Positions 40,802 through 49,977 of a stretch of 64,000 nt of DNA are shown here, piece by piece. Under the pieces are notes generated by a model. That model did not search any database and had not been told where the DNA came from. It saw only the letters and a list, made by a program, of their open reading frames with translations. This stretch comes from an uncultured Bacteroidia bacterium (GTDB taxonomy: Bacteria > Bacteroidota > Bacteroidia > Bacteroidales > F082). Positions within the stretch are counted from its first letter, which is position 1, and each line of letters starts with the position of its first letter. The DNA is taken from NCBI GenBank assembly GCA_902799345.1, contig CADBZW010000008.1:1-64000 (forward strand), written 5' to 3'. Position numbers and translations under genes: made by a program.

Positions 40802-41140
40802 ATGAGTACAATGAGAAATTCGGTCATGCTGATTGGCCGCCCGGGTGCAGAACCTGAAATCAAGACCTTCAACAACAACAAGAAAGCCCGTTTCAGTCTT
40901 GCCGTAACGGAAAACAAGAAGAACGCCAACGGAGAATGGGTCAACGACACCCAGTGGTTTCCCATCATCGCCTGGGGTGCTGTCGCCGACCGCGTCGAGA
41001 AGAACGTGAAGAAAGGCAAGCGCATCGCCATCGACGGCAGCCTCAAAAACAACGAATGGACCGACGATAAAGGCCAGCGCCATTCCGTCACCGAGGTCTG
41101 GGTGAACGACTTGTTCCTGATTGATTTTGAAAAGGAATGA
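40802..41140 (+). CDS. ssb: Single-stranded DNA-binding protein, short form 2
   Basis: A 112-residue OB-fold SSB, paralogous to the preceding one. The first 50 or so nucleotides of the two genes are identical, whereas the remainder has diverged (for example TQWFPIIAWGAVAD versus TQWFTVVAWDKTAE). That pattern suggests gene conversion or a recently shared 5' end. It also lacks an acidic C-terminal tail and ends FLIDFEKE. A strong terminator follows, so the pair forms a short operon. Confidence 0.9.
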   Translation: MSTMRNSVMLIGRPGAEPEIKTFNNNKKARFSLAVTENKKNANGEWVNDTQWFPIIAWGAVADRVEKNVKKGKRIAIDGSLKNNEWTDDKGQRHSVTEVWVNDLFLIDFEKE

Positions 41141-41158
41141 TTCTTTTCAATGAATGCG

Positions 41159-41190
41159 AAAAAGGGGCGGCCTTTCGGTCGCCCCTTTTT
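41159..41190. terminator. Bidirectional terminator between ssb and the zinc-ribbon gene
   Basis: Perfect 11-bp stem AAAAAGGGGCG/CGCCCCTTTTT (41159-41169 with 41180-41190), with A and T tracts on either side, so it works for both convergent genes. Confidence 0.92.
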
Positions 41191-41192
41191 GT

Positions 41193-41933
41193 TTATCCAG
41201 TCACCATGAAAACGCGCGGGTCTTTCCACTTGGAATGGCGTAGCATCTCATTGGTGAAGTGCGTGCGGCTGCCCACCTGATCCAACAGTTCCTTCGCCTT
41301 GTCGAACTGACGCAGCTCACGATAGATCTCAGGCAACTCAAGGTCGATTTGTTCCTCAGGATGTTTCTCGAGCAAAGCCAATAGGCGTTGTAAGTTGTCG
41401 GTGAAGTCCTTGTGATTTTTGAGGAACAGCTTCTCCCCTTCCAAAATCATCTTTCTGTTGCAATGCCACACGCCGAAGCTCATGAAGCCGTTGAGCAGAT
41501 ACTTCAACCTCACATGCTGATGGTTGCGGTGCAGGTCGTTGTAAGCCCACCACAAGAAACGACGCAGATAGATCTCCTTCTTCGGCTCATAATGGCTTTT
41601 CTTCAGGAAGGTCTTGTAATGGTTGACCAAAGCCATCTTCCCCTTGTTGTCGGAGAAACTGATGCCAAAGAAACGCCAGGTGTTCCACGAATAGACATCT
41701 GCATCAGGCTTTTCGTAGGTGATAAACGGCTCGACGGGATTCTCCACCCAGAAAATATGGCCGCACGAAGGGCACATGATCATCTTCTGTGGCGTGGTGA
41801 TGAGGTTGTCGTTCAGCACCTTGCCGTCCGAATACAAGATAGCCTCATTGACCAGCTCGGCCTTCAGGTTGCGACCTTCGAGCCAGGCTTGGCAATGCGG
41901 ACATTGGAAATAAAACGAGTCGTATTTCAGCAT
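41193..41933 (-). CDS. CpxC-like zinc-ribbon protein
   Basis: A 246-residue cytoplasmic protein with two N-terminal Cys pairs (CPHC, Cys11/14; CPSC, Cys54/57) forming a zinc ribbon. A Trp- and Tyr-rich helical region follows and, near the C-terminus (about 165-235), TPR-like helices (EIYRELRQFDKAKELL). The ribbon resembles DUF2225/CpXC types, but I cannot name the family. It may bind nucleic acid or partner proteins. It has its own -7 box at 41956. Confidence 0.75.
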   Translation of the reverse strand: MLKYDSFYFQCPHCQAWLEGRNLKAELVNEAILYSDGKVLNDNLITTPQKMIMCPSCGHIFWVENPVEPFITYEKPDADVYSWNTWRFFGISFSDNKGKMALVNHYKTFLKKSHYEPKKEIYLRRFLWWAYNDLHRNHQHVRLKYLLNGFMSFGVWHCNRKMILEGEKLFLKNHKDFTDNLQRLLALLEKHPEEQIDLELPEIYRELRQFDKAKELLDQVGSRTHFTNEMLRHSKWKDPRVFMVTG

Positions 41934-41955
41934 TTTGTTCTTGTATTACGGGCCT

Positions 41956-41963
41956 CAAAAGTA
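41956..41963 (-). promoter_or_regulatory. -7 promoter box for the zinc-ribbon gene
   Basis: TACTTTTG on the minus strand, 22 nt upstream of the ATG at 41933. Confidence 0.6.
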
Positions 41964-41993
41964 GAAAAAAAACTTCATTCCGTGAAAACGGAA

Positions 41994-42638
41994 TTATTTT
42001 CTGCCAAAATCGGCGGGAATTTCACCCCAGATTTCCGTCTTCCACTTTAAAACGGGCACCTCAATGGCGTTTTCGTTGAGCCATTTCTCAGCACGAGCGA
42101 TGAGCTCAAAGAGGTATTCATTCTTGGCATTAGGCTGCAACTTGGTCTTGCATTTCTTCTGCCTGACCCAAAGCTGTGCATTGACGGAGTCACTGTAAAT
42201 CGGATATTGGACGCGTTTCTGTTTCATCCATGCCAAGGCATGCACGATGGCAAGAAACTCACCGATGTTGTTCGTGCCGTTCTCAAAGACAGGACTCTTG
42301 AACAGCTGCACCGTCGTGGCAGGCTGTGTGCCGAAATCCACGAACAGACCTTGATACTCCATCTTGCCGGGATTGCCCGAGCAGGCGGCATCCACGGCGA
42401 CGGCAGGGCTGACGGGCTGCTCCTTTGCCTTCGAGAGGTCGACAACGGGCGCACTTACTTCCTTGCCCCAATAGTTATCAGGGCCCTCCTTGAAAGCGGT
42501 TTCGGCGCTTGTACGGTCAGGGAAGCCCTTGTATTTGGCACCTTTCACACCTTCGATTTCCTTCTTGCAAACCTCCCAGCGGTCGTAAATGCCGGGATGG
42601 CCACCTTGCCAGACTACGTAAAACTTATTTTTCGACAT
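41994..42638 (-). CDS. Ribonuclease H with viroplasmin-like N-terminal domain
   Basis: A 214-residue RNase HI. The N-terminal 55 residues (FYVVWQGGHPGIYDRWEVCK) form the caulimovirus-type hybrid-binding domain. The catalytic domain has Asp83 (VDAACSGNPG), Glu127 (GEFLA), Asp150 (YSDS) and Asp210 near the C-terminus. It degrades RNA in RNA-DNA hybrids such as primers and R-loops. The ATG at 42638 is 5 nt after a -7 box, so the message is predicted leaderless. Confidence 0.94.
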   Translation of the reverse strand: MSKNKFYVVWQGGHPGIYDRWEVCKKEIEGVKGAKYKGFPDRTSAETAFKEGPDNYWGKEVSAPVVDLSKAKEQPVSPAVAVDAACSGNPGKMEYQGLFVDFGTQPATTVQLFKSPVFENGTNNIGEFLAIVHALAWMKQKRVQYPIYSDSVNAQLWVRQKKCKTKLQPNAKNEYLFELIARAEKWLNENAIEVPVLKWKTEIWGEIPADFGRK

Positions 42639-42643
42639 GGGCG

Positions 42644-42709
42644 CAAAAGTAAATATTTTTGTTTTTACCACAATGCCATACAACTAGAATTGAAAAAAAA
42701 GTATTTTTG
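42644..42709. promoter_or_regulatory. Divergent promoters of RNase H and the carboxypeptidase
   Basis: Minus-strand TACTTTTG (42644-42651) and plus-strand TATTTTTG (42702-42709). The latter is 40 nt before the ATG at 42750. Confidence 0.65.
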
Positions 42710-42749
42710 CAGCCTTAAAAACCAAATAGTGTTTGCAAAAACCTAAACA

Positions 42750-45700
42750 ATGAAAGCTTTACGTTACTTCTCACTCCTACTCTTTGCCGTTCTATTCGGC
42801 AACATCCAAGCACAGAGCCAGCAATCTTTGGCCGACCTCATGCATCAGAGAGGCGAGTATTATTTTAGCCTCAACGTGCAAGAACCTTCCGAAATCCAGA
42901 CCATCAACACCATCTGTTCCATCGACGCCACCGACGGCAGCACCGTTGTATGTTATGCCAATCCAACCCAATACGACAACCTGTTGGCCGCCGGCTATCG
43001 CCCCTATCTGATGACCCCGCCTTCGCTGCGCAACGAGGCCAAGATGTACGACCCACAACGCGGAATGTACGACTGGGACAGCTATCTGACCTACACGCAA
43101 TATGTCAGCATGATGGAAGGCTTCCCTGCAACGGCAGTCAGCGGCAGGACCTGCACCCTGCTTGACTTGGGCACGCTTTCGACCAGCAACCACCGCAAGA
43201 TTTTAGGCGTTCGCATCAATAACGGACAACCCGATGGCAAGCCGAGGTTCCTTTACACCTCTACCATGCACGGCGATGAGGTGACGGGCATGATACTGAT
43301 GCTCCGCCTCATCGAAGAGTTGTGTACCAGCACCGACGCGCGCATCGTCGACCTCGTCAACAGCCTCGACATCTTCATCTTCCCCTGCACCAACCCCGAT
43401 GGCACCTACTACGGCGGCAACAACACCGTCACCGGTGCCCGACGCGCCAACGGCAACAACATCGACCTCAACCGTCACTTCCCCGACTTCGACGACGGGC
43501 CGCATCCCGACGGAGCATCTTATTATCAGGATGAAGCCCAATGGATGATGGATCTTGCCCAGCAATATCTGTTCACCATGGGTGCCAACTACCACGGCGG
43601 TGCCGAAGTGGTCAACTATCCTTGGGACACCTACCAACCCGTGCATCCTGACGACGCCTGGTGGCGCCTGGTCAGCACGGAATACGTCACCAACGCCCGT
43701 GCTGTTCATTCCTCATATATGACCGACACCTACAGCAGCGGCATCACCAACGGCTATGCCTGGTACACCATCAACGGCAGCCGTCAGGACTATATGAACT
43801 ACTACGGCCAATGCCGCGAGCTGACCTTGGAATGTTCCTCTTCGAAGACCCCCAGTGCCTCGCAGCTGCCCAACTTCTGGAACTATAACCACAACAGCAT
43901 GCTGTCCTTTATGGAGCAATCCTTGAACGGTGTCCACGGCGTGGTGAAAGATGCCAACACCCAGCAACCCATCGAAGGCGTCACCGTCACGGTGCAAAAC
44001 CACGACGCCCTAGGCTCATGGGTGACCTCACATAACGTCGGCGACTTTCACCGTCCCATCAAAGGCGGCAGCTATTCCTTCAAGTTCACCAAAGCAGGCT
44101 ACTGCTCCGAGACCGTCAACGTGACGGTGGCAGACAACGCGCGCGTCGACCTCGAAGTGTTCCTTAGCCCCTCCGGCAGCTGTCCCGTTGATTGTTACGT
44201 GAGTGCGATGCCTTCCGAAGATGGAAACTACGTGATGGGCTATAGCGATGGTAGCACCCTCACCATGCCCACCAACAACAACGGTTCGGCTTCCACCGCC
44301 ACAGTGAGCATCACACCCAACGAAGAAGAAGGTTTTGCCGTGGAAGAAGGTGAAATAGAGAACCAGTTCGTCCTGACTTCGACTGGCACATCCGAGCAAT
44401 ACTACATCTCCTATAACGGATACTACCTCACAAGAAGCAATAGCGGTTGGGGAGGCGGCAACAAGGCCATCACATGGAGCGCCAACCAAAGCAGCAACAA
44501 CCGCTGGACCATCAGCGCAAGCGGCATAAGCCAGACTTCGTCAAGCAGCTGGGGAGGTGGCACCACCTATTATCTGTTCTATAGCGGAGGCTCTTTCTAC
44601 ACTGGCACCAGCAATAGCAACAACATCACCTTCTACCAAGAAGGCGACTGCCCAACTGGAGACAGCTATACCATCACTGTTTCGGCCAACCCAAATGAAG
44701 GCGGTACCGTCACCGGCGGTGGCACCTTTGACGAGGGGACTTCATGCACCGTCACCGCAACGGCCAGCAACAACTACACCTTCGAAAACTGGACCGAGAA
44801 CGGCACTGTGGTCTCCACTACTGCCAGCTATACCTTTACCGTGAACGCTAACCGTAACCTCGTCGCCAATTTCTCCGAGACGTTGTTGCCCACCTTCACC
44901 ATTACCGTGGTAGCCAGCCCAATGGAAGGTGGCACCGTCACTGGAGGCGGCACCTATCAGGAAGGAGAGAGTTGCACTGTCTCGGCCACGACCAACAGCG
45001 GATACAGCTTCAACAACTGGACCGAAAACGGCGTCGTGGTATCGTCGAATCCCAGCTACACCTTTAATGTGAATGACAACCGCTACCTCGTGGCCAACTT
45101 CACTTTCATCCCCCTGCCCATCTACAACGTCAGCGTGTCGGCCAACCCAACAGAAGGCGGCACGGTGACAGGCGGCGGCACCTATGAAGAAGGGCAGTCG
45201 TGCACCATCACGGCCACGGCCAACAACGGATACACCTTCAACAACTGGACTGAAAACGGCACCGTAGTATCCACAAATGCCAGCTATTCCTTCACCGTGA
45301 ATGGTAACCACAACCTCGTGGCCCACTTCACTTTCATCCCCCTGCCCATCTACAACGTCAGCGTGTCGGCCAACCCGAACGAAGGTGGAACTATCACTGG
45401 CGGTGGCTCCTATGAAGAAGGACAGCCTTGCACTGTCACGGCCGTGGCCAACAACGGCTACACCTTCAACAACTGGACCGAAAACGGCATTGTGGTTTCA
45501 TCTAACGCCAGCTACACCTTTATTGTGAATGGCAACCACAACCTTATCGCCAACTTCAGCATCAACACCTACACCGTCAGCGTGTCGGCCAACCCAACGG
45601 AAGGCGGCACCGTCACTGGTGGTGGCACCTTCACCTATGGTGAGAGCTGCACCATCACGGCCACGGTCAACGACGGCTTCTCCTTCATCAACTGGACCGA

Positions 45701-46484
45701 AGAGGGTAGCTTCGTCTCGTCAGATGCCTCATACACCTTCACCGTGACCGACCATCGTAATTTCGTCGCCCACTTCACCGAAAACCCATTGCCTTTCTAC
45801 ACCATCACCCTTTCTGCCAAGCCAGATAACGGCGGCACCGTTATTGGCGGCGGCTCTTATCAAGAAGGGCAGTCGTGCACGGTGAAAGCCTACCCAGCTA
45901 CGGGCTTCATGTTTGAAAAATGGACGGAAAACGAAGTACAGGTCTCCACCGAAGCGAACTATACCTTCACCGTAGCTGGCGACCGTGACCTCGTGGCCCA
46001 CTTCAGCGCCTTGACCTATGCCATCAATGCCACCGTTGACCCTGTCGTTGGCGGAACCATCGTCGGCGCAGGCAACTACGAATACGGCTCGTTAGCTTCC
46101 TTGAAGGTCGTCCCCAACGAGAACTATGTCTTCCAAAACTGGACTGAGAACGGCCAGATCGTCTCTATAGACCAAGACTACACCTTCACCGTGACGGGTG
46201 TCCGCAACCTCGTCGCCCACCTCTCGTTTATCGACGGCATCGGAGAACAACACGCTGTTGCTATTAGCCTCTACCCCAACCCCGTCAACGACAAGCTGAC
46301 CATCAAGGCCACCGAAGCCATCGAACACCTCGAAGTGTTCAGCATCACCGGTGCCAAGGTGTTAGGCATGACGAGCCATAACGAAACGCTGGAAATCAAC
46401 ACGGCCAACCTGCCTGCCGGCATCTATGTCATCCGCATGACGACACAGAATGCCACCGAAGTCAGAAGATTTGTAAAGAAATAA
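42750..46484 (+). CDS. M14 zinc carboxypeptidase with seven InlB-type repeats and T9SS sorting domain
   Basis: A 1,244-residue secreted peptidase (signal peptide 1-21). The M14 domain (about 110-390) has zinc ligands His174 and Glu177 in HGDE and His282 in NYHGG, NPDGTYYGG and NIDLNRHFPDF substrate segments, and catalytic Glu361 in LTLECSS. A carboxypeptidase regulatory-like beta domain (about 393-475) and an unrecognised beta region follow. Residues 640-1160 are seven divergent InlB B-repeats (ANPNEGGTVTGGG...FNNWTENG). The end (about 1175-1244, LYPNPVNDKLTI to VRRFVKK) is a type A T9SS sorting domain, so it is exported and anchored on the cell surface. Confidence 0.93.
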   Translation: MKALRYFSLLLFAVLFGNIQAQSQQSLADLMHQRGEYYFSLNVQEPSEIQTINTICSIDATDGSTVVCYANPTQYDNLLAAGYRPYLMTPPSLRNEAKMYDPQRGMYDWDSYLTYTQYVSMMEGFPATAVSGRTCTLLDLGTLSTSNHRKILGVRINNGQPDGKPRFLYTSTMHGDEVTGMILMLRLIEELCTSTDARIVDLVNSLDIFIFPCTNPDGTYYGGNNTVTGARRANGNNIDLNRHFPDFDDGPHPDGASYYQDEAQWMMDLAQQYLFTMGANYHGGAEVVNYPWDTYQPVHPDDAWWRLVSTEYVTNARAVHSSYMTDTYSSGITNGYAWYTINGSRQDYMNYYGQCRELTLECSSSKTPSASQLPNFWNYNHNSMLSFMEQSLNGVHGVVKDANTQQPIEGVTVTVQNHDALGSWVTSHNVGDFHRPIKGGSYSFKFTKAGYCSETVNVTVADNARVDLEVFLSPSGSCPVDCYVSAMPSEDGNYVMGYSDGSTLTMPTNNNGSASTATVSITPNEEEGFAVEEGEIENQFVLTSTGTSEQYYISYNGYYLTRSNSGWGGGNKAITWSANQSSNNRWTISASGISQTSSSSWGGGTTYYLFYSGGSFYTGTSNSNNITFYQEGDCPTGDSYTITVSANPNEGGTVTGGGTFDEGTSCTVTATASNNYTFENWTENGTVVSTTASYTFTVNANRNLVANFSETLLPTFTITVVASPMEGGTVTGGGTYQEGESCTVSATTNSGYSFNNWTENGVVVSSNPSYTFNVNDNRYLVANFTFIPLPIYNVSVSANPTEGGTVTGGGTYEEGQSCTITATANNGYTFNNWTENGTVVSTNASYSFTVNGNHNLVAHFTFIPLPIYNVSVSANPNEGGTITGGGSYEEGQPCTVTAVANNGYTFNNWTENGIVVSSNASYTFIVNGNHNLIANFSINTYTVSVSANPTEGGTVTGGGTFTYGESCTITATVNDGFSFINWTEEGSFVSSDASYTFTVTDHRNFVAHFTENPLPFYTITLSAKPDNGGTVIGGGSYQEGQSCTVKAYPATGFMFEKWTENEVQVSTEANYTFTVAGDRDLVAHFSALTYAINATVDPVVGGTIVGAGNYEYGSLASLKVVPNENYVFQNWTENGQIVSIDQDYTFTVTGVRNLVAHLSFIDGIGEQHAVAISLYPNPVNDKLTIKATEAIEHLEVFSITGAKVLGMTSHNETLEINTANLPAGIYVIRMTTQNATEVRRFVKK
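44667..46230 (+). repeat. Seven tandem coding repeats of about 220-230 bp
   Basis: Each unit encodes about 75 residues of InlB B-repeat. The second to fourth units are the most alike at DNA level (GGCGGCACC, AACTGGACCGAAAACGG and TTCATCCCCCTGCCCATCTA recur), so copy number could change by recombination. Confidence 0.88.
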
Positions 46485-46503
46485 CACGTTATACAAAAAC
46501 AAT

Positions 46504-46556
46504 AAAAACCGACCGTCTATAGATTCCCAAAGGAATGACATAGACGGTCGGTTTTT
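46504..46556. terminator. Bidirectional terminator with repeat-derived loop
   Basis: A perfect 17-bp stem, AAAAACCGACCGTCTAT with ATAGACGGTCGGTTTTT (46504-46520 with 46540-46556). Its 19-nt loop AGATTCCCAAAGGAATGAC is a shortened core of the ATGTCATTCC repeat. It separates the convergent peptidase and pfk genes. Confidence 0.92.
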
Positions 46557-46582
46557 GTTTGAATCAAGCCTATTTGATTGGA

Positions 46583-47677
46583 TTAAAATCCCAAAGAAAT
46601 ATTCAATCCTTTTGCTGTATTCACCAGGTCGCTGTCGATGGTGACAAGATTGGGCTTGGAGATAGCTTCCTTAAGTGAGACTGCCACCAGGTCGGGATGA
46701 TGGTAGGCCACCATCTGACCGAATTGGCCATTAAGCACCATCTCGAAGGCCTTCACTCCAAACTCGGCAGACAGAACGCGGTCGTAGGCAATCGGCACGC
46801 CACCACGCTGCAGGTGACCCAAAGTGGTCTCGCGCATGTCGTGGGTGAAGCCCGCCGCCTTCATTTCCTCGATGAAACGGCGACCGATGCCGCCCAGTTT
46901 CTTATTCTCGTATCCGACCTCGGTGCTGATTTCATACACCTGCTGGCCATCCTTGGGCCGAGCGCCTTCCGAGGCCACCACCACGGCGAAGCCACGGTCG
47001 TGGTTGAAACGGCGCTCCAGACATTCTTTGACGATGTTGATGTCGTAAGGGAACTCCGGTAGCAGGCACACTTCTGCGCCACCAGCGATAGCAGAATGCA
47101 AGGCAATCCATCCGGCATCGCGACCCATGACTTCGAGGACGAAGACGCGGTTATGCGAGGCCGCTGTGGTGACGAGCTTGTCGACGGCCTCAGTCGCAAT
47201 CTGCACGGCGGTCTGGAAGCCGAAGGTGCATTCTGTTGAGGAGAGGTCGTTGTCGATGGTCTTGGGCACACCGATGATGTTCAGGCCCTTCTCATAAAGT
47301 TTCTGCGAGATACGCTGCGAGCCGTCGCCGCCGATGCTGATGACGGCGTCGATGCCCATGTATTGCAGCTTGCGGAGCATCTCGTCGCTGCGGTCCACGG
47401 TAGTCCAGGTGCCGTCGGCATTCTTGACGGGCCAGTTGAACGGGCCGCCCTTGTTGGTGGTCTCGATGATGGTGCCGCCACGGAAATGAATGCCGCGCAC
47501 CGTTTCGGGCGTCAGCCTGACGACCTCGGTGGGTTCCCAAAGGATGCCATTGTAGGCTTGTATGCTACCGAGCACTTCCCAATCTTTCTCTTGGGCGGCT
47601 CTCTTGACGATGGCGCGAATCACGGCGTTGAGGCCCGGGCAATCGCCGCCACCGGTTAATACGAGTAGTCTTTTCAT
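46583..47677 (-). CDS. pfkA: 6-phosphofructokinase (mixed-substrate group)
   Basis: A 364-residue phosphofructokinase that phosphorylates fructose 6-phosphate in glycolysis. Motifs are GGGDCPGLNAVIR (9-21), GGDGS (116-120) and PKTIDND (138-144), then MGRDAGW. Gly at the first diagnostic site favours ATP as donor, while Lys in PKT is usual in pyrophosphate-type enzymes; the combination fits the group III mixed-substrate family. ATG at 47677 starts at the fold, and an upstream extension into the gap is unlikely. Cytoplasmic. Confidence 0.92.
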   Translation of the reverse strand: MKRLLVLTGGGDCPGLNAVIRAIVKRAAQEKDWEVLGSIQAYNGILWEPTEVVRLTPETVRGIHFRGGTIIETTNKGGPFNWPVKNADGTWTTVDRSDEMLRKLQYMGIDAVISIGGDGSQRISQKLYEKGLNIIGVPKTIDNDLSSTECTFGFQTAVQIATEAVDKLVTTAASHNRVFVLEVMGRDAGWIALHSAIAGGAEVCLLPEFPYDINIVKECLERRFNHDRGFAVVVASEGARPKDGQQVYEISTEVGYENKKLGGIGRRFIEEMKAAGFTHDMRETTLGHLQRGGVPIAYDRVLSAEFGVKAFEMVLNGQFGQMVAYHHPDLVAVSLKEAISKPNLVTIDSDLVNTAKGLNISLGF

Positions 47678-47693
47678 ATCGAATCGCGTTTTC

Positions 47694-48149
47694 TTATTTC
47701 CAGATACTATGGATGCGGTTGGCCATTTTCCTGACGGCCTTGTCAACCGCTGCCTGGTGCGTGAAGGTCGAGGTGCTTGACACGCGGCTTGAGGCCACCA
47801 CTTTGCCCGTCATGTAGTCCTCGAAGCTGACGCTGAGCACTGATTTCTGGGCCTCGGAGGTGGTGGAATACTTCACCAGCACGAGCTTTTCCTTTTGCTC
47901 CGGCGAAAGGTCTTCGAGGCGGCGGTCGCCCACCATTTGCAGGCGCGTGGCTTCCACGGCGTCGTAGATGCCCGGCTTGATTTCGATGTCGGTTGCGGCG
48001 CCTTGGCCGTTTCTCGACTGGGTCAGCGAGGCGTACTCATACTTGTTGAGGTTCACGCCTTTGGCAACCATGGTTTTGTCCGTGTTGCAGGAAGATAAAA
48101 CAAGTGCTCCTAAGAGGACGATTAAATACTTTTTCAGGTTGATTTTCAT
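47694..48149 (-). CDS. Small lipoprotein, 151 residues
   Basis: A lipoprotein (ALVLSSC, Cys21) with a mature domain of alternating strands and one amphipathic C-terminal helix (HQAAVDKAVRKMANRIHSIW). The pattern of a DUF4136-like or similar envelope lipoprotein is suggested, but I do not recognise it firmly. It is 16 nt upstream of pfk and 67 nt downstream of aspS, all on the same strand. Confidence 0.72.
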   Translation of the reverse strand: MKINLKKYLIVLLGALVLSSCNTDKTMVAKGVNLNKYEYASLTQSRNGQGAATDIEIKPGIYDAVEATRLQMVGDRRLEDLSPEQKEKLVLVKYSTTSEAQKSVLSVSFEDYMTGKVVASSRVSSTSTFTHQAAVDKAVRKMANRIHSIWK

Positions 48150-48173
48150 GGGTTTGTTGTTTTTATTGATTTC

Positions 48174-48203
48174 TGTAGAGACGCGATTAATCGCGTCTCT
48201 ACA
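48174..48203. repeat. GTAGAGACG-family palindrome, copy 4 (perfect)
   Basis: A 30-nt perfect palindrome: TGTAGAGACGCGATT followed directly by its reverse complement, with no loop. It lies between aspS and the downstream lipoprotein gene. Confidence 0.92.
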
Positions 48204-48216
48204 ATCGATTACATTT

Positions 48217-49971
48217 TCATTTCAAATTCAAAGCAATCTGCAGCTCGTCCAATTGCTCTTGGGCAATCGGGGCAGGGCTGCCGCTCATCACGTCGCGACC
48301 GGCATTGTTCTTCGGGAAGGCGATGAAGTCGCGGATGCTGTCGGCACCACCGAAGAGCGAGCAGAGACGGTCGAAGCCGAAGGCCAGACCAGCGTGAGGC
48401 GGAGCGCCATACTCGAAGGCACCCATCAGGAAGCCAAACTGCTCCTGGGCCTTCTCGTCGGTGAAGCCGAGCGTGTGGAACATCTTGTTCTGCAAAGTGC
48501 GGTCGTGGATACGGATGGAGCCGCCACCCACCTCTACGCCGTTCATTACGATGTCGTAGGCGTTGGCGCGGATGTCACCCCACTTCGTCGGGTCGTCAAG
48601 CAGAGCTTCGTCCTCGGGCTTGGGAGCGGTGAAAGGATGGTGCATGGCGTAGTAGCGTTGCGTCTCCTCGTCCCATTCAAGCAGCGGGAAGTCGATGACC
48701 CACAGCGGTGCGTATTCGTCGGGGTTGCGTAAGCCCAGTTGGTTGCCCATCTCCAAACGCAGGGCGTTGAGCTGCACGCGGGTCTTCATGGCCTCGCCAC
48801 AGAGGATGAGCATCAAGTCGCCGGGCTTGGCACCGAACTTGTCGGCAATGACCTTCAGGTCTTCAGGCGTGTAGAACTTATCAACGGACGACTTGAACGT
48901 GCCATCGGTGTTGTATTTGATGTAGACCATGCCACCGGCACCCACCTGCGGACGCTTCACGAACTCGGTAAGTGCATCAAGTTGTTTGCGGGTGTACTCC
49001 GAGCAGCCCTCGGCGCAGATGCCCACCACGAGCTCGGCGTTGTCGAAGAGGCCGAAGCCCTTGCCTTTCACCACGTCGTTCAGCTCCACAAACTTCATCC
49101 CGAAGCGGATGTCGGGCTTGTCGGAGCCATAGTATTTCATGGCGTCGTGCCAGGTCATGCGTGGGAACTGGCCAAATTCGAGGCCTTTCATCTCCTTGAA
49201 GAGGTGCTTGGCCAAGCCTTCGAAGGTGTTCAGCACATCCTCTTGCTCCACAAACGACATCTCGCAGTCGATTTGGGTAAACTCGGGCTGACGGTCAGCA
49301 CGGAGGTCTTCGTCGCGGAAACAACGCACGATTTGGAAGTAGCGGTCCATGCCAGCCACCATCAGCAGCTGCTTGTATTGCTGCGGGCTTTGCGGCAAGG
49401 CGTAGAACTCACCAGGGTTCATACGGCTCGGCACCACGAAGTCGCGGGCGCCCTCAGGCGTGCTCTTGATAAGCATCGGGGTCTCGATTTCGAGGAAGTT
49501 GAGGTTGCTCAGGTAGTTGCGCACCAACATCGCCATGCGGTGACGCAGTTCGAGGTTCTGGCGCACGGGGTTGCGGCGGATGTCCAAGTAACGGTATTTC
49601 ATGCGGAGGTCATCGCCGCCATCGCTGACGTCTTCGATGGTGAAAGGCGGAGTCTTGCTGCTGTTGAGCAGTTTGAACTCACTGACTTTCAGCTCGATTT
49701 CTCCCGTCGGCATATTCGGGTTCTTCGATTCGCGCTCGATGACAGTGCCTTTGGCCTGAATCACGAATTCACGCCCGAAGGTACGGGCCTGTTCGATGAG
49801 TTTCGGGTCGCTGCTGCCATCCAAAAAGAGTTGGGTAATGCCATAACGGTCGCGGAGGTCAATCCAAACGAGAGAGCCTTTGTCGCGGGTGCGCTGCACC
49901 CAGCCGGCCAATGTCACTTCCTTGCCAGCGTCGGCAAGACGAAGTTCGCCACAGGTATGTGTTCTGTACAT
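48217..49971 (-). CDS. aspS: Aspartyl-tRNA synthetase
   Basis: A 584-residue class IIb synthetase. The N-terminal anticodon-binding OB domain (about 1-110, [27 protein letters not shown] start) is followed by motif 2 ([14 protein letters not shown], about 215-228) and motif 3 ([10 protein letters not shown] near 540), with a bacterial GAD insertion (about 290-420). It charges tRNA-Asp; whether it also charges tRNA-Asn cannot be read from sequence alone. Essential housekeeping gene; length normal. Confidence 0.96.
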   Translation of the reverse strand: MYRTHTCGELRLADAGKEVTLAGWVQRTRDKGSLVWIDLRDRYGITQLFLDGSSDPKLIEQARTFGREFVIQAKGTVIERESKNPNMPTGEIELKVSEFKLLNSSKTPPFTIEDVSDGGDDLRMKYRYLDIRRNPVRQNLELRHRMAMLVRNYLSNLNFLEIETPMLIKSTPEGARDFVVPSRMNPGEFYALPQSPQQYKQLLMVAGMDRYFQIVRCFRDEDLRADRQPEFTQIDCEMSFVEQEDVLNTFEGLAKHLFKEMKGLEFGQFPRMTWHDAMKYYGSDKPDIRFGMKFVELNDVVKGKGFGLFDNAELVVGICAEGCSEYTRKQLDALTEFVKRPQVGAGGMVYIKYNTDGTFKSSVDKFYTPEDLKVIADKFGAKPGDLMLILCGEAMKTRVQLNALRLEMGNQLGLRNPDEYAPLWVIDFPLLEWDEETQRYYAMHHPFTAPKPEDEALLDDPTKWGDIRANAYDIVMNGVEVGGGSIRIHDRTLQNKMFHTLGFTDEKAQEQFGFLMGAFEYGAPPHAGLAFGFDRLCSLFGGADSIRDFIAFPKNNAGRDVMSGSPAPIAQEQLDELQIALNLK

Positions 49972-49977
49972 ATTTCG

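Noticed and set aside
44667..46230. CRISPR or transposon tandem array
   Set aside because: Repeats are in-frame protein domains of the carboxypeptidase.
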